Assembly (NCBI GenBank): GCA_032160165.1
Contig: JAVHWA010000126.1
Coordinates: 27,948-91,947 of the forward strand
DNA: 64,000 bases
Reading direction: 5' to 3'
Source: QHXM01 sp032160165
Lineage (GTDB): Bacteria > Acidobacteriota > Blastocatellia > Pyrinomonadales > Pyrinomonadaceae
Shown here piece by piece: positions 27,013-36,062 of this stretch; positions within the stretch are counted from its first letter, which is position 1; the number at the start of each line of letters is the position of its first letter. The position numbers and the translations under genes were made by a program. The notes beneath the pieces are model-generated. The model made no database searches, was not told the origin of the DNA, and saw nothing but the letters and a program-made list of their open reading frames with translations.

Positions 27013-28176
27013 ATGGACAGTTTCATCGCAGAGACTCCCTTCTTCACGTCGGAGCAGCGCAACCTTGCAACCAGTGTGATTGGATTCATTGCGGGCGAGG
27101 TTGAACCTCGGTCGCTTGAAGAGAAGGAAGAAGACAATGAGATCGACGCGAGTTTTCGCGCCTATCTTGATGTGCTGGCCAAAGCCGATTTGCTGCGCTA
27201 CGCAATAGCCTCGCCCGGCGGCCGGCTGGATGTTCGCTCGTTGTGCTTGTTACGCGAATCTCTCTCCTACTCGTCTGCATTGGCCGATCTTGCTTTCGTG
27301 ATGCAGGGCCTGGGGACATATCCGCTCAGCCTGGCCGCACCCGAACACGTTCGCGACTTTTGGATTGGTCGCGCGAGACGCGGAGAAGCGATTGCTGCGT
27401 TCGCTCTAACCGAAGCCGACGCTGGATCGGATGTCGCCTCGATCAAGACGACGGCGCGCCGCGAAGACGACGCCTACATCATAAACGGCAGCAAGCGATT
27501 CATCTCCAACGCCGGTATCGCGGATTTCTATACGGTATTCGCCCGCACGGGAACAACTCAAGATGGGCGGGCCGAGCTCTCCGCCTTCGTCGTAGGCGCG
27601 CGGATGCCCGGCTTCTCAGTTAAGTCCCGCACAGCCATGATCGCGGCGCACCCGATCGGCGAGATCGAGTTCAATGGTTGTCGCGTTCCCGCGGAAGACA
27701 TGGTAGGTCGCGAAGGCGACGGCTTTCGACTGGCGATGCAGACGCTTGATACATTTCGAGCGAGCGTCGGAGCGGCGGCCTGTGGGATGGCGGGTCGCGC
27801 GCTCGACGAAGCCATCACCTATTCGAAGTCGCGCATACAATTTGGACGTCCCATCTCAGAGCATCAATTGATCCAGGAAAAGCTGGCTGACATGATCACC
27901 GAGTTCGAAGCTGCTCGCTTGCTCGTTTATCGCGCCGCATATCTCAAGGACGCCGGCGTCAACAGCGTCACGCGCGAAGCGAGCGAGGCAAAGCTCTTCG
28001 CCACCGAAGCGGCAGGAAGAATCGTAGACAACGCGGTACAAATTCACGGGGGCGCGGGATTGGTGCGTGGCAGCAGGGTCGAGCGGCTTTACAGGGACGT
28101 ACGCGCGCTTCGGATTTACGAGGGCACCTCGGAGATCCAGAAGCTGGTAATTGCGAGCCGCCTTTTGCAGGAGTAA
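27013..28176 (+). CDS. Acyl-CoA dehydrogenase
   Basis: A 387-residue FAD-dependent acyl-CoA dehydrogenase of normal length. Family signatures are present: AFALTEADAGSDVASIKTTA (flavin/substrate motif 1, near residue 131), GRPISEHQLIQEKLADM, QIHGGAGLVRGSRVERLYRD, and IYEGTSEIQKLVIA near the C-terminus with the catalytic Glu near 369. It would introduce an alpha,beta double bond into a saturated acyl-CoA after ring cleavage, or act on a cyclic CoA ester. Its place between a crotonase and the FAD monooxygenase mirrors the gene content of aminobenzoyl-CoA clusters. Confidence 0.93.
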   Translation: MDSFIAETPFFTSEQRNLATSVIGFIAGEVEPRSLEEKEEDNEIDASFRAYLDVLAKADLLRYAIASPGGRLDVRSLCLLRESLSYSSALADLAFVMQGLGTYPLSLAAPEHVRDFWIGRARRGEAIAAFALTEADAGSDVASIKTTARREDDAYIINGSKRFISNAGIADFYTVFARTGTTQDGRAELSAFVVGARMPGFSVKSRTAMIAAHPIGEIEFNGCRVPAEDMVGREGDGFRLAMQTLDTFRASVGAAACGMAGRALDEAITYSKSRIQFGRPISEHQLIQEKLADMITEFEAARLLVYRAAYLKDAGVNSVTREASEAKLFATEAAGRIVDNAVQIHGGAGLVRGSRVERLYRDVRALRIYEGTSEIQKLVIASRLLQE

Positions 28177-28320
28177 GCCTGTAGAATTGTGATTGCGCCT
28201 GCTTCGAAGATGCCGCGGGGTCACATTCCAATCTCGCCCCTTTTCACGCACGCGTCCACGTCGGAGATGCATTCCCCCACGAGGTAGTGCCTTCGGTTAG
28301 GATTGAGTTGCGACACATAT

Positions 28321-29448
28321 ATGAGGATTACGATCATTGGTGGCGGGCCGGCGGGACTTTATTTCGCGCTGCTGATGAAAAAGCAGAATGCGGCACACGA
28401 GATCCGCGTGTTTGAACGCAACGGACCGGACGATACATTCGGGTGGGGCGTCGTGTTCTCTGAAAAGACGCTTTCCTATCTGAAGGAGCAGGACGAAGAA
28501 TCTCACGCAAAGATAACTGACAGCTTTGAGATCTGGGACAACGTCGACGTAGTACATCGCGGACAGAAGGTATCGATTCGAGGAAACCGTTTTTCGGGAA
28601 TCGCGCGGATCAAGCTCCTCCACATCCTGCAGGAGCGCTGCCGCCAATTGGGAGTTGACCTGCGCTTCCACTCTGAAGTATCTGATGTCGTCGCTGAGGC
28701 CAAACATTGTGATCTGCTGATCGGCGCGGACGGGATTAATTCATCGGTTCGTCAGACCTACGCCAAAGCTTTTGGGCCCCAACTCAGCGTCGGAAAAAAC
28801 AAATACATCTGGTACGGTACGAACCAGTTGTTTCATGGCCTGACGCTCACATTCCACCAATCCGACGCCGGCGTCTTCGCCGCCCACTCGTACAAGTTCA
28901 ATAAGGCGACCAGCACGTTCATAGTCGAATGCGATGAACAGACGTGGGAAAGCGCCGGCTTCGCGAAGATGTCAGATGACGAAACACGCGACTACCTTAC
29001 CGAAGTTTTCCGCGAGGACCTCGGGGAACATCCCCTTCTTTCCAACAACTCAAAGTGGATCAACTTCGTAAATGTGCGTAACAGTCATTGGAGTCACGAT
29101 AACGTTGTTCTACTGGGCGATGCGCTGCACACGGCGCATTTTTCGATTGGCTCGGGAACAAAGCTGGCCCTCGAAGACTCGATCGCACTCTACAAGTGCT
29201 TTCAAGCGACCGACGATCTGAGAGCGGCGCTGCTCGAGTTTGAGAGAGTGCGCAAACCCATCATCGAAGAATATCAGGATGCGGCGCACGAGAGCTTGAT
29301 CTGGTTCGAGAACGCGAGAAACTACATGAATCTCGATCCCCTCTCGCTTGCCTATAGCCTCATGACACGAAGCAAGCGAATTGATCATGAAGGCCTGAAG
29401 CGACGCGATCCGGAATTCATAGCTGCTTATGAACACGCGAACACCTAA
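28321..29448 (+). CDS. FAD-dependent aryl-CoA monooxygenase (anthraniloyl-/salicylyl-CoA hydroxylase type)
   Basis: A 375-residue PHBH-fold monooxygenase starting at ATG 28321. The FAD motif IIGGGPAG is at residues 5-12, DLLIGADGINSSVR near 140, and the second FAD motif VLLGDALHTAHFSIGSGTKL near 265. The sequence matches the N-terminal monooxygenase domain of 2-aminobenzoyl-CoA monooxygenase/reductase and of salicylyl-CoA 5-hydroxylase. In those proteins this domain is usually fused to an old-yellow-enzyme domain; here the chain stops after the first domain. It would use O2 and NAD(P)H on an aryl-CoA ester. The only OYE in the region is the opposite-strand gene at 30518. Confidence 0.88.
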   Translation: MRITIIGGGPAGLYFALLMKKQNAAHEIRVFERNGPDDTFGWGVVFSEKTLSYLKEQDEESHAKITDSFEIWDNVDVVHRGQKVSIRGNRFSGIARIKLLHILQERCRQLGVDLRFHSEVSDVVAEAKHCDLLIGADGINSSVRQTYAKAFGPQLSVGKNKYIWYGTNQLFHGLTLTFHQSDAGVFAAHSYKFNKATSTFIVECDEQTWESAGFAKMSDDETRDYLTEVFREDLGEHPLLSNNSKWINFVNVRNSHWSHDNVVLLGDALHTAHFSIGSGTKLALEDSIALYKCFQATDDLRAALLEFERVRKPIIEEYQDAAHESLIWFENARNYMNLDPLSLAYSLMTRSKRIDHEGLKRRDPEFIAAYEHANT

Positions 29449-29491
29449 AGTCTAACGCGGCGAGAGTGCGTCGCGCCCATTACTTCAACGC

Positions 29492-30007
29492 ATGCCAATA
29501 ACGCTTGAAACAATTACGCTCGAGGATATTCCCCTCTATGAGAGTTCATACTGCGACCCAAGGATGATGGAACACCTGGGCGGGGCCTGGCCCAAAGAGC
29601 GGATTCCGCAGAAGCTGCGTCAGGATATCGAGCTGATAGAAAGCGGCAAGAGCTGGACATTCAAGATCATTCCCGATGAAAACGACAACACCGTGGCGGG
29701 ATCGGTTTGCCTTTGGGATCACTCTCGGAACGGGGAAACGATAACGGAGGTTGGATGGATGGTTCTTTCGCCTTTTCAACGACGGGGACTAGCTAGCGAA
29801 GCGGTGCGCGCGATTCTCGATAAGGCGCGCGCTGAGGCGCGTTGCAAGATTGTCCATGCGTTTCCGGGCACTTTGAACGTGCCTTCCAACGCCATCTGTA
29901 AAAAGATGGGGTTTACATTAATTGGAGAATGCGACCTCGAATACGCGGGCACGCTTCTCAGATGCAACCATTGGCGGCTGGGGTTAGGCGTTGACGGTGC
30001 GAGGTGA
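29492..30007 (+). CDS. GNAT-family N-acetyltransferase
   Basis: A 171-residue acetyltransferase of the RimJ-like GNAT group: EVGWMVLSPFQRRGLASEAV (acetyl-CoA loop, with Q-R-R-G-L-A), then FPGTLNVPSNAICKKMGFTL. The substrate is unknown. It follows the monooxygenase by 43 bp on the same strand. It may simply ride in the operon. Confidence 0.85.
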   Translation: MPITLETITLEDIPLYESSYCDPRMMEHLGGAWPKERIPQKLRQDIELIESGKSWTFKIIPDENDNTVAGSVCLWDHSRNGETITEVGWMVLSPFQRRGLASEAVRAILDKARAEARCKIVHAFPGTLNVPSNAICKKMGFTLIGECDLEYAGTLLRCNHWRLGLGVDGAR

Positions 30008-30019
30008 TGTCTTCGACGC

Positions 30020-30490
30020 CTATTCCTGATGCTCGCGCTTCCGGAAAAATTCTTCGCCCGCTGCTTCCGTTTCTTCGTTACTTTGTTCCTGCACCTGCTG
30101 ATTGATTCCCCACTCGTGGCCATAGGGATCCAGAAGCTTTCCATAGCGCGCGCCCCAAAACATGTCCTGGACGGGCATCAACTCTTTCGCCCCCGCCGCA
30201 ACGGCTCGGGCAGCGACTTTGTCTGCGTCGTCCACCAGCAAGGTGATACGAACGCAGGTTCCGCCCAGCGTCCCGGGCGACTTCAAACTGCCGCCTTCGC
30301 TCTCGGCAAACTCGTCGCTGATGAAGAACGTGTGGCCGTCCAGGGTCAGTTCGCCGTGCAAGAGCTTCTTGCCATCCGGCGACATCATCTGGTGCCCTTC
30401 TGCGGCGCCAAATGCCTCCTGATAAAACTTCAATGCAGCACGCCCATCACTCACGATTAGATGAGGTATGAATTGATCGTCTTTAGTCAT
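30020..30490 (-). CDS. VOC/glyoxalase-family protein (PhnB-like)
   Basis: A 156-residue vicinal-oxygen-chelate fold protein: FIPHLIVSDGRAALKFYQEA at the N-terminus, MMSPDGKKLLHGELTLDGH in the middle and WGARYGKLLDPYGHEWGI at the end, typical of the PhnB/YdcJ-type single-chain subgroup. Metal ligands cannot be assigned with confidence and function is unknown. It converges with the GNAT gene (12 bp between stops) and is downstream of the OYE gene on the minus strand. Confidence 0.85.
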   Translation of the reverse strand: MTKDDQFIPHLIVSDGRAALKFYQEAFGAAEGHQMMSPDGKKLLHGELTLDGHTFFISDEFAESEGGSLKSPGTLGGTCVRITLLVDDADKVAARAVAAGAKELMPVQDMFWGARYGKLLDPYGHEWGINQQVQEQSNEETEAAGEEFFRKREHQE

Positions 30491-30517
30491 GGCCTACTCC
30501 GTTCTTTAAGTTGGTTG

Positions 30518-32005
30518 TTATGCTGAGGAGTTGTCGGGCTCCCATCGTGGAGGCACCAGCCGCCGTCGTCCATCTTCCGTCAACGAAATCCCTGTTTCAT
30601 CCAGCTCTGTCCGGTCCCACAGTTTGCATGTTACCTGTTTGTGCATTTGGTCCAGCGCCTCGCAATAGTTCGTATAGGTGCACCGGCGGACTTGATTTCC
30701 TTTCCCCAGTCTCACCTTGCGAAACCAATCGGGGTCCGCCAGAGCCTGTCGCGCAAAGCCTGCGATGTCAGCTTCCCCTCTTTCGAGTATCCGCTCTGCT
30801 TGCTCGAAAGTCGCGATTCCACCAGTCACCACCAGCGGAGTGTTAAAGCCGGAGGCATTCACCGCCGCCTTGATCTGAGCGACGAGGGGAACGCTTCTAC
30901 CAAATGGTCCACGCGCATCCGAGATGACCGTGGGCATGCATTCGTATCCGCTTTGACCGGTGTAAGGATAAACTGCCTGTCCCACCTTCGGCTGCTTGGC
31001 GTCTTCAAATTTTCCTCCTTTGGAGATGGAAAGATAGTCGAATCCGGCGCGAGCAAACTCGACTCCAAAATAAACCGCGTCATCGATTCTATTCCCGCCT
31101 TCGATGACTTCATCGCCGAGGAACCGTACGCCTACTACGTAGTCGTTGCCAACTTTTTCGCGCACCGCTCGGTACACCTCTAGCGGCAGGCGCACGCGAT
31201 TCTTGCGCGCTCCGCCATAACCATCGTCGCGCGTGTTCAATGCGCTGAGGAATGAAGCCATCGTATAGGCGTGCGCGTAATGAAGCTCTACACCGTCGAA
31301 ACCGGCCTCGCGTGCGCGCAGCGAAGCGTCGGCAAAGATCTGTGGCAACACCTCTGGGAGCTCTGCTACGTGTGGAAGATGAGTGTCAGTGACGCGCTCG
31401 CGGTATCCAAAGCGAAGCGATTCCAGTTCGCGTTCTTCCAGCACAGATTCGAGCAACTGGTCAGGCGCAGCCCTTAGAAACTCGCGCAGCTTTGACTCGT
31501 TAGCTTCGAACCACAGATTTTGATTCGTGGCTTGCGCCAGCGCACGCCGGTGGTGATGGGATATCTTGAGGAAACGTTCGAAGAACTTCGTCGGATCAGG
31601 TCGGCGCTTAACAGCCAGGAAGTCTATGATCTGGATGAAGAGTCGGGTCCTCCCATCGCTCGCCTCGCGCACGGTATCAACCAGTTCGCGAAGGCCCGGA
31701 ATGTAACGGTCATGTCCGATACGCAGCAGCGGTCCACTGGCTATATCTCTCACCCCGGTCGCTTCGACGACGAGTGCAGCCGGCTGTCCTTCAGCGAATC
31801 GCCTGTACCATTCCAGATTCGCTTGGGTAACGAAACCATCGGCAGTCGCACGCCATGGAACCATGGCGGGAACCCATGTCCGGCTATCTAGCGTTAGCGG
31901 GCCGATTTGAATTGGCTGATAGAGCAGCGAATGCGCCGCCTCTGTTTCAGTCGGCCAGCGCGTCGAAGGGATCGAGTAGCGAGTTGGGTTTTCTGGATGC
32001 CACAT
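30518..32005 (-). CDS. NADH:flavin oxidoreductase, old yellow enzyme family
   Basis: A 495-residue FMN TIM-barrel oxidoreductase. LLYQPIQIGPLTLDSR opens the barrel; GFDGVELHYAHAYTMASFLS carries the active-site His region, followed by DGYGG; TGGIATFEQAERILERGEAD forms the FMN-phosphate site. It is longer than usual because of an insertion of about 80 residues after IQIIDFL (residues 118-200, rich in Arg/His). The C-terminus has a Cys-containing segment (RRCTYTNYCEALDQMHKQVTC). It is clearly divergent from the OYE half of 2-aminobenzoyl-CoA monooxygenase/reductase, so I cannot call it the missing half, but its location between the monooxygenase and the kynureninase gene makes that testable. Confidence 0.87.
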   Translation of the reverse strand: MWHPENPTRYSIPSTRWPTETEAAHSLLYQPIQIGPLTLDSRTWVPAMVPWRATADGFVTQANLEWYRRFAEGQPAALVVEATGVRDIASGPLLRIGHDRYIPGLRELVDTVREASDGRTRLFIQIIDFLAVKRRPDPTKFFERFLKISHHHRRALAQATNQNLWFEANESKLREFLRAAPDQLLESVLEERELESLRFGYRERVTDTHLPHVAELPEVLPQIFADASLRAREAGFDGVELHYAHAYTMASFLSALNTRDDGYGGARKNRVRLPLEVYRAVREKVGNDYVVGVRFLGDEVIEGGNRIDDAVYFGVEFARAGFDYLSISKGGKFEDAKQPKVGQAVYPYTGQSGYECMPTVISDARGPFGRSVPLVAQIKAAVNASGFNTPLVVTGGIATFEQAERILERGEADIAGFARQALADPDWFRKVRLGKGNQVRRCTYTNYCEALDQMHKQVTCKLWDRTELDETGISLTEDGRRRLVPPRWEPDNSSA

Positions 32006-32049
32006 TTGAACTGAGCCAAAAGTGTAGCAGTTCTCTTCTTCGAACGATA

Positions 32050-32182
32050 TTCAAACGCAGAGGTCGCGCAGGACGCAGAGGAAAATGGCAGTAAGCCTGA
32101 AGGTCCAGAATTTCCAGGTGACTCCAACACGCGTAAATCGCTTAGAGCCTGTTCTGCGAACTCTGCGTCCTCCGCGTTGAAA
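32050..32182. repeat. CGCAGAGG-type inverted repeat
   Basis: TTCAAACGCAGAGGTCGCGC and on (32050-32085) is inversely repeated as GTTCTGCGAACTCTGCGTCC and on (32151-32182), with a period of about 10 bp. It lies upstream of the kynureninase-like gene and downstream of the divergent OYE start. A second member of the family is at 51583-51674. Confidence 0.65.
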
Positions 32183-32256
32183 CCGCTTCGTTTTGCTTAC
32201 CTGTCGAAACTACTCTAAAATCGGCCAACGGTTTCAAGACTGAGAGGAGACAGAGT

Positions 32257-33444
32257 TTGGCTGATGATCTGTTGAAATGGCGCTCGGAGTTCCCCATTCT
32301 CGACAAGACTGTCTACCTGATCTCGCACAGTCTTGGTGCGATGCCTCGGGCAACCTACGAGAGTCTTCAGGAGTATGCCGAGGCCTGGGCCACTCGCGGC
32401 GTCCGCGCATGGGCCGAAGGTTGGTGGGAGATGCCGGTCACCATCGGCAACGAGGTCGCGCGTATCATCGGAGCCTCGCCAGACTCAGTGGTGATGCATC
32501 AAAATGTCTCCATTTGCCAGTCGCTGATTCTCTCGTGCTTCGACCCCGTCCCGCCACGAAACAAGATTGTCTATTCCGAATTGAACTTCCCATCCGTGAT
32601 GTACGTCTACGAAGCGCATGCTCGCGGCGGGCGTTTGCGAATCGAGAAGGTCAAGTCGGATGACGGCACCACGGTACCGCTTGAGAGAATGTTAGCGGCG
32701 ATTGACGAAGAGACATTGCTCGTTCCTATCTCGCACGTTCTTTTCAAGAGCGCGTACTTGCAAGACGCGTTAGCGATAACGCGGCGAGCGCACGAAGTTG
32801 GCGCGATGGTTGTGCTGGATACATATCAATCGGCGGGCACCGTCCCATTCAGCGTCAAGGAATTGAACGTGGACTTTGCGTGTGGTGGGTCGGTCAAGTG
32901 GCTGTGCGGAGGCCCCGGCGCCGGTTATTTGTATGTCAGGCCCGATCTGCACGATAAGCTTCAGCCGCGCACGACTGGCTGGATGGCCCATGAATCGCCC
33001 TTCGCGTTCGAAAGCGAGATGACCTATGCGCCGAACATCATGCGATTCTTGCACGGCTCGCCGGCCATACCCGCACTTTACGCGGCACGCAGCGGCTTTC
33101 GTATCATTAACGAAATTGGTGTCGAGTCGATCAGGGCCAAGAGCATGCGCCAGACGCAGCGGCTGATCGCTCTTGCCGAAGAAGCCGGCTTTCGCGTTAC
33201 CAGTCCCAAAGACCCGAACCGTCGTGGCGGAACGATAACGGTTGCAGCCGAGAATGCTGCGGCCATGACGAAAGTACTGATCGAACGCGAGTTCATCGTA
33301 GACTATCGTCCCGGAGCAGGAATTCGAATTTCGCCGCACTTTTACACAAAGGACGAAGAGCTCGAGTTGATCATTCGCGAGATGAAGACTATCAGGGACA
33401 CTCGAGCGCACGCCGATCACGAGGCGGTTGGCACGGCTTTCTAA
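32257..33444 (+). CDS. kynU: Kynureninase-like PLP enzyme (aminotransferase class V fold)
   Basis: A 395-residue PLP-dependent fold-type I enzyme. Asp188 in MVVLDTYQSAG should pair with the PLP pyridine nitrogen, and Lys214 in GSVKWLCGGPGAGYLYV is the Schiff-base lysine. The PGAGYLYV---TTGWMAHESPF block and GSPAIPALYAARSGFRIINE agree with kynureninases, which cleave kynurenine to anthranilate and alanine. The start is TTG at 32257, preceded by GAGAGGAG. The next gene encodes tryptophan dioxygenase, the first enzyme of the kynurenine route, which strongly favours kynureninase over cysteine-desulfurase relatives. No formamidase gene is visible. Confidence 0.82.
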   Translation: MADDLLKWRSEFPILDKTVYLISHSLGAMPRATYESLQEYAEAWATRGVRAWAEGWWEMPVTIGNEVARIIGASPDSVVMHQNVSICQSLILSCFDPVPPRNKIVYSELNFPSVMYVYEAHARGGRLRIEKVKSDDGTTVPLERMLAAIDEETLLVPISHVLFKSAYLQDALAITRRAHEVGAMVVLDTYQSAGTVPFSVKELNVDFACGGSVKWLCGGPGAGYLYVRPDLHDKLQPRTTGWMAHESPFAFESEMTYAPNIMRFLHGSPAIPALYAARSGFRIINEIGVESIRAKSMRQTQRLIALAEEAGFRVTSPKDPNRRGGTITVAAENAAAMTKVLIEREFIVDYRPGAGIRISPHFYTKDEELELIIREMKTIRDTRAHADHEAVGTAF

Positions 33445-33445
33445 G

Positions 33446-33522
33446 TAATGAGTGATGGGTGATGGGTGATAAGTAAAGCCTAAGCCACGTCTCTCATCAC
33501 TTATCACCCATCACTCATCACT
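33446..33522. repeat. Heptamer repeat hairpin, GTGATGG type, before kynA
   Basis: AGTGATGGGTGATGGGTGAT-AAGT (33452-33475) and its near-perfect complement ACTTATCACCCATCACTCAT-CACT (33499-33522) form a 24-bp stem with one or two mismatches. The right arm ends at the base before the ATG of tryptophan dioxygenase, so that gene has no Shine-Dalgarno sequence outside the stem. Confidence 0.9.
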
Positions 33523-34380
33523 ATGGCTAACGAATACGGCAGCAACGCTCCGCTTTCTTACAACAAGTACCTGCGAGTCGCGGACCTGATTGGGCTCCAG
33601 GAGTGTCTGTCGGACCCTGCCCATCACGACGAGTTACTGTTCATCACCATCCATCAAACATATGAACTCTGGTTCAAGCAGGTCCTTCACGAGATTGATG
33701 CCGCCATCGTTCAAATGAATGAGGACCGGGCTGCAGCCGCGGCTCGAACGCTGCACCGCATCGTCGAGATCGAGAAGGTGCTCGTCCAGCAGATACACAT
33801 TCTGGAGACGATGATTCCCATCAGCTTCCTGGCTTTTCGCGATGAGCTCAACCCGGCGAGCGGATTTCAAAGCATGCAGTTTCGCGAGATCGAGTTCTCA
33901 TCGGGGCTTAAGGACCCCGCGATTCTCAAAAGCTTTCACACCGACGAGTTTGCATCTGAGAGGCTGCAAGCCCGCAACGATTCACCCACCCTGGCCGACG
34001 CATTTTACGCGTTTCTGCGCAGACGTGGTTTCGATGCCCCAGCTGATGATGCCACGACGTCCGAAGACGATCGCCGAAAAAACTACGGCAAGCGCACGCA
34101 AGCGATTCTTGAGATCCTCACTCACTTCGAGACTCGATACGACGAGTTTCAATTGATGGAAGGCCTGATCGACCACGACGAGTTCTTCGCCCTTTGGCGA
34201 TCGCACCACATCAAGATGGTCGAGCGCATGGTGGGCGCAAAGCGCGGAACGGGCGGCTCGGAGGGCATCGGGTATCTACGCACCACGCTCGACAAGAAGT
34301 TTTTCCCGGAGCTGTGGGAGGCGCGCACGAATCTGGATACGAAGCATGGCGAGAGCGGGTGCCCGTTTGCTGGAGAGTAA
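33523..34380 (+). CDS. kynA: Tryptophan 2,3-dioxygenase
   Basis: A 285-residue haem dioxygenase that opens the indole ring of tryptophan to N-formylkynurenine. Family blocks are all present: YNKYLRVADLIGLQ, HHDELLFITIHQTYELWFKQ with the substrate-side His, GFQSMQFREIE, and WRSHHIKMVERMVGAKRGTG, where His229 is the expected proximal haem ligand. It lies 78 bp after the kynureninase-like gene on the same strand; together they take tryptophan toward anthranilate, with the formamidase step supplied from elsewhere. Confidence 0.97.
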   Translation: MANEYGSNAPLSYNKYLRVADLIGLQECLSDPAHHDELLFITIHQTYELWFKQVLHEIDAAIVQMNEDRAAAAARTLHRIVEIEKVLVQQIHILETMIPISFLAFRDELNPASGFQSMQFREIEFSSGLKDPAILKSFHTDEFASERLQARNDSPTLADAFYAFLRRRGFDAPADDATTSEDDRRKNYGKRTQAILEILTHFETRYDEFQLMEGLIDHDEFFALWRSHHIKMVERMVGAKRGTGGSEGIGYLRTTLDKKFFPELWEARTNLDTKHGESGCPFAGE

Positions 34381-34436
34381 TCTGCTCACATAGCCGTCAA
34401 CGATGTCCCGCCTCACCCTCATCGTAGGAGGTTCTA

Positions 34437-35324
34437 ATGACAAAGTCTCACCAAGGATTTGGAGGCGAATGGACAAATGACAAGCTTGAGAGAATTCAGA
34501 AGTATTTAGAGGCTTACCAAACTGCATTAAAGAACAAGGGGTTTTACCGCATTTATATCGACGCCTTCGCTGGCACGGGGTACAACGTCCCAAAGCAGCA
34601 AAAGGAAGCGCCTACGCTTTTTCTTTCTGAGCTCGAAGAGGCTGAGGCGCAAAACTTTATTGATGGCTCAGCGCGGATTGCGTTGAAGGTTGAGCCACCA
34701 TTTGACCAGTACACATTCATTGAGAAACACGCTAAGAGATTTGCCGAGCTTGAAAAGCTCAGGTTCGAGTTCACGTCACGCAACATTGATTTGCAAAAGG
34801 CTGAAGCTAACGCTTATCTCCGGAATCTTTGCGAAGAGCCGTGGGAGGATCGACGCGCTGTGCTCTTTCTTGACCCCTTCGGAATGCAAGTCTCGTGGGA
34901 TACGATTAAGGCTATTGCCAAAACCGAGGCAATCGACTTATGGCTGCTATTTCCGCTAATGGCCGTCAACCGGTTATTAAAGACTGATGGCAATATAGAT
35001 GGTTCGTGGCGGAAGCGCCTCGACGACACGTTCGGAGAGCCTGATTGGTATAGGGAGTTTTACCGACCCAAGAGCCAACCCTCTTTCTTGGACACGGGCT
35101 CTGGAATGCAAAAGACGGCGAATTTTGAGGCAATAGAAGAGTATTTTGTGAGACGTTTGAAGACCGTATTCGCCGCTGTGGCGGATCCGCCTTTGAGGCT
35201 AATGACGGCTAATGGGAATCCATTATTTCTCCTTTGCTTTGCTGTTTCTAATTCAAGTCCAAAGGCAATAGGACTTGCGATGAAAATAGCGAAGCATATC
35301 CTCGGAACGAAGCAGAGGGCTTAA
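34437..35324 (+). CDS. Three-Cys-motif partner protein TcmP
   Basis: A 295-residue protein of the TcmP family, known as a partner of three-Cys-motif (DUF5131) proteins and usually found beside them. Visible features: KLERIQKYLEAYQTALKNKG, YRIYIDAFAGTG with a methyltransferase-like DAFAGTG loop, and FLDPFGMQVSWDTIKAIAKT followed by DLWLLFPLMAVNRLL. Its biochemical role is not established. It begins with a TAGGAGG ribosome-binding site, much stronger than those of its neighbours, and its DNA is visibly AT-richer (about 43% GC in the first line by hand count). It runs straight into the DUF5131 gene (stop TAA then ATG), implying one transferred cassette. Confidence 0.88.
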   Translation: MTKSHQGFGGEWTNDKLERIQKYLEAYQTALKNKGFYRIYIDAFAGTGYNVPKQQKEAPTLFLSELEEAEAQNFIDGSARIALKVEPPFDQYTFIEKHAKRFAELEKLRFEFTSRNIDLQKAEANAYLRNLCEEPWEDRRAVLFLDPFGMQVSWDTIKAIAKTEAIDLWLLFPLMAVNRLLKTDGNIDGSWRKRLDDTFGEPDWYREFYRPKSQPSFLDTGSGMQKTANFEAIEEYFVRRLKTVFAAVADPPLRLMTANGNPLFLLCFAVSNSSPKAIGLAMKIAKHILGTKQRA

Positions 35325-36044
35325 ATGTCTACCCATTCATCAATCGAATGGACTGAAGCGACATGGAATCCGGTGACGGGCTGCACAAAAATCAGTCCGG
35401 GGTGTAAACATTGCTATGCAGAGCGACTATCTGTCCGGCTCCAAGCTATGGGACAACCTAACTACGCTGATGGGTTCACGCTTACTCTCCAGCCGCGCAT
35501 GTTAGAGCTGCCGCTCCAGTGGAAATCTCCTCAAACCATTTTCGTCAACTCGATGAGCGATCTATTCCATAAGAATGTACCTTCGGAGTACATCCAACGG
35601 GTTTTCGATGTCATGACAAGAGCGTCTTGGCATCGCTATCAGATTCTTACGAAACGCTCCGAACGACTAATGCAGATGAGCTCTCAATTACCTTGGAGGT
35701 CGCATGTCTGGATGGGAGTAAGCGTTGAAAATGAGGAATACAAGTTTCGTATCGACCACTTACGGGCGACTGCGGCTGAAGTTAAGTTTCTTTCGCTTGA
35801 GCCGCTTTTAGGTGCCTTACCGAGGCTCAATTTGCACGACATCGACTGGGTAATTGTCGGCGGCGAGTCCGGACCAAAAGCGCGTCCACTGCGGGAAGAG
35901 TGGGTTATTGAAATTCGGGAGCAATGTTTGACCTCGGGGGTTCCCTTCTTCTTCAAACAGTGGGGCGGCGTCAACAAGAAACGGGCTGGACGACTGCTTG
36001 AAGGTCGCACCTGGGATCAAATGCCTATAATGGCTACTGCCTAG
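35325..36044 (+). CDS. DUF5131 / phage Gp37-Gp68-like three-Cys-motif protein
   Basis: A 239-residue protein. The N-terminus reads SIEWTEATWNPVTGCTKISP followed by GCKHCYAER, giving the three-Cys motif CX6CX2C that resembles a degenerate radical-SAM cluster site. The family core follows: FVNSMSDLFHKNVP, RYQILTKRSERL, VWMGVSVENEEY, FLSLEPLLG and WVIVGGESGPKARP, ending in FFFKQWGG. Its start codon immediately follows the TcmP stop. Members occur in phages and mobile islands; the reaction is unknown. Together with TcmP it interrupts the catabolic island between kynA and the CoA ligase, with only 18 bp to the latter. Confidence 0.9.
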   Translation: MSTHSSIEWTEATWNPVTGCTKISPGCKHCYAERLSVRLQAMGQPNYADGFTLTLQPRMLELPLQWKSPQTIFVNSMSDLFHKNVPSEYIQRVFDVMTRASWHRYQILTKRSERLMQMSSQLPWRSHVWMGVSVENEEYKFRIDHLRATAAEVKFLSLEPLLGALPRLNLHDIDWVIVGGESGPKARPLREEWVIEIREQCLTSGVPFFFKQWGGVNKKRAGRLLEGRTWDQMPIMATA

Positions 36045-36062
36045 TGCGTCATCGACACTTTA

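Noticed and set aside
30518..32005. C-terminal half of 2-aminobenzoyl-CoA monooxygenase/reductase encoded separately
   Set aside because: The sequence belongs to a different OYE subgroup with a long insertion and Cys-rich tail, so I report it only as a possible functional partner.
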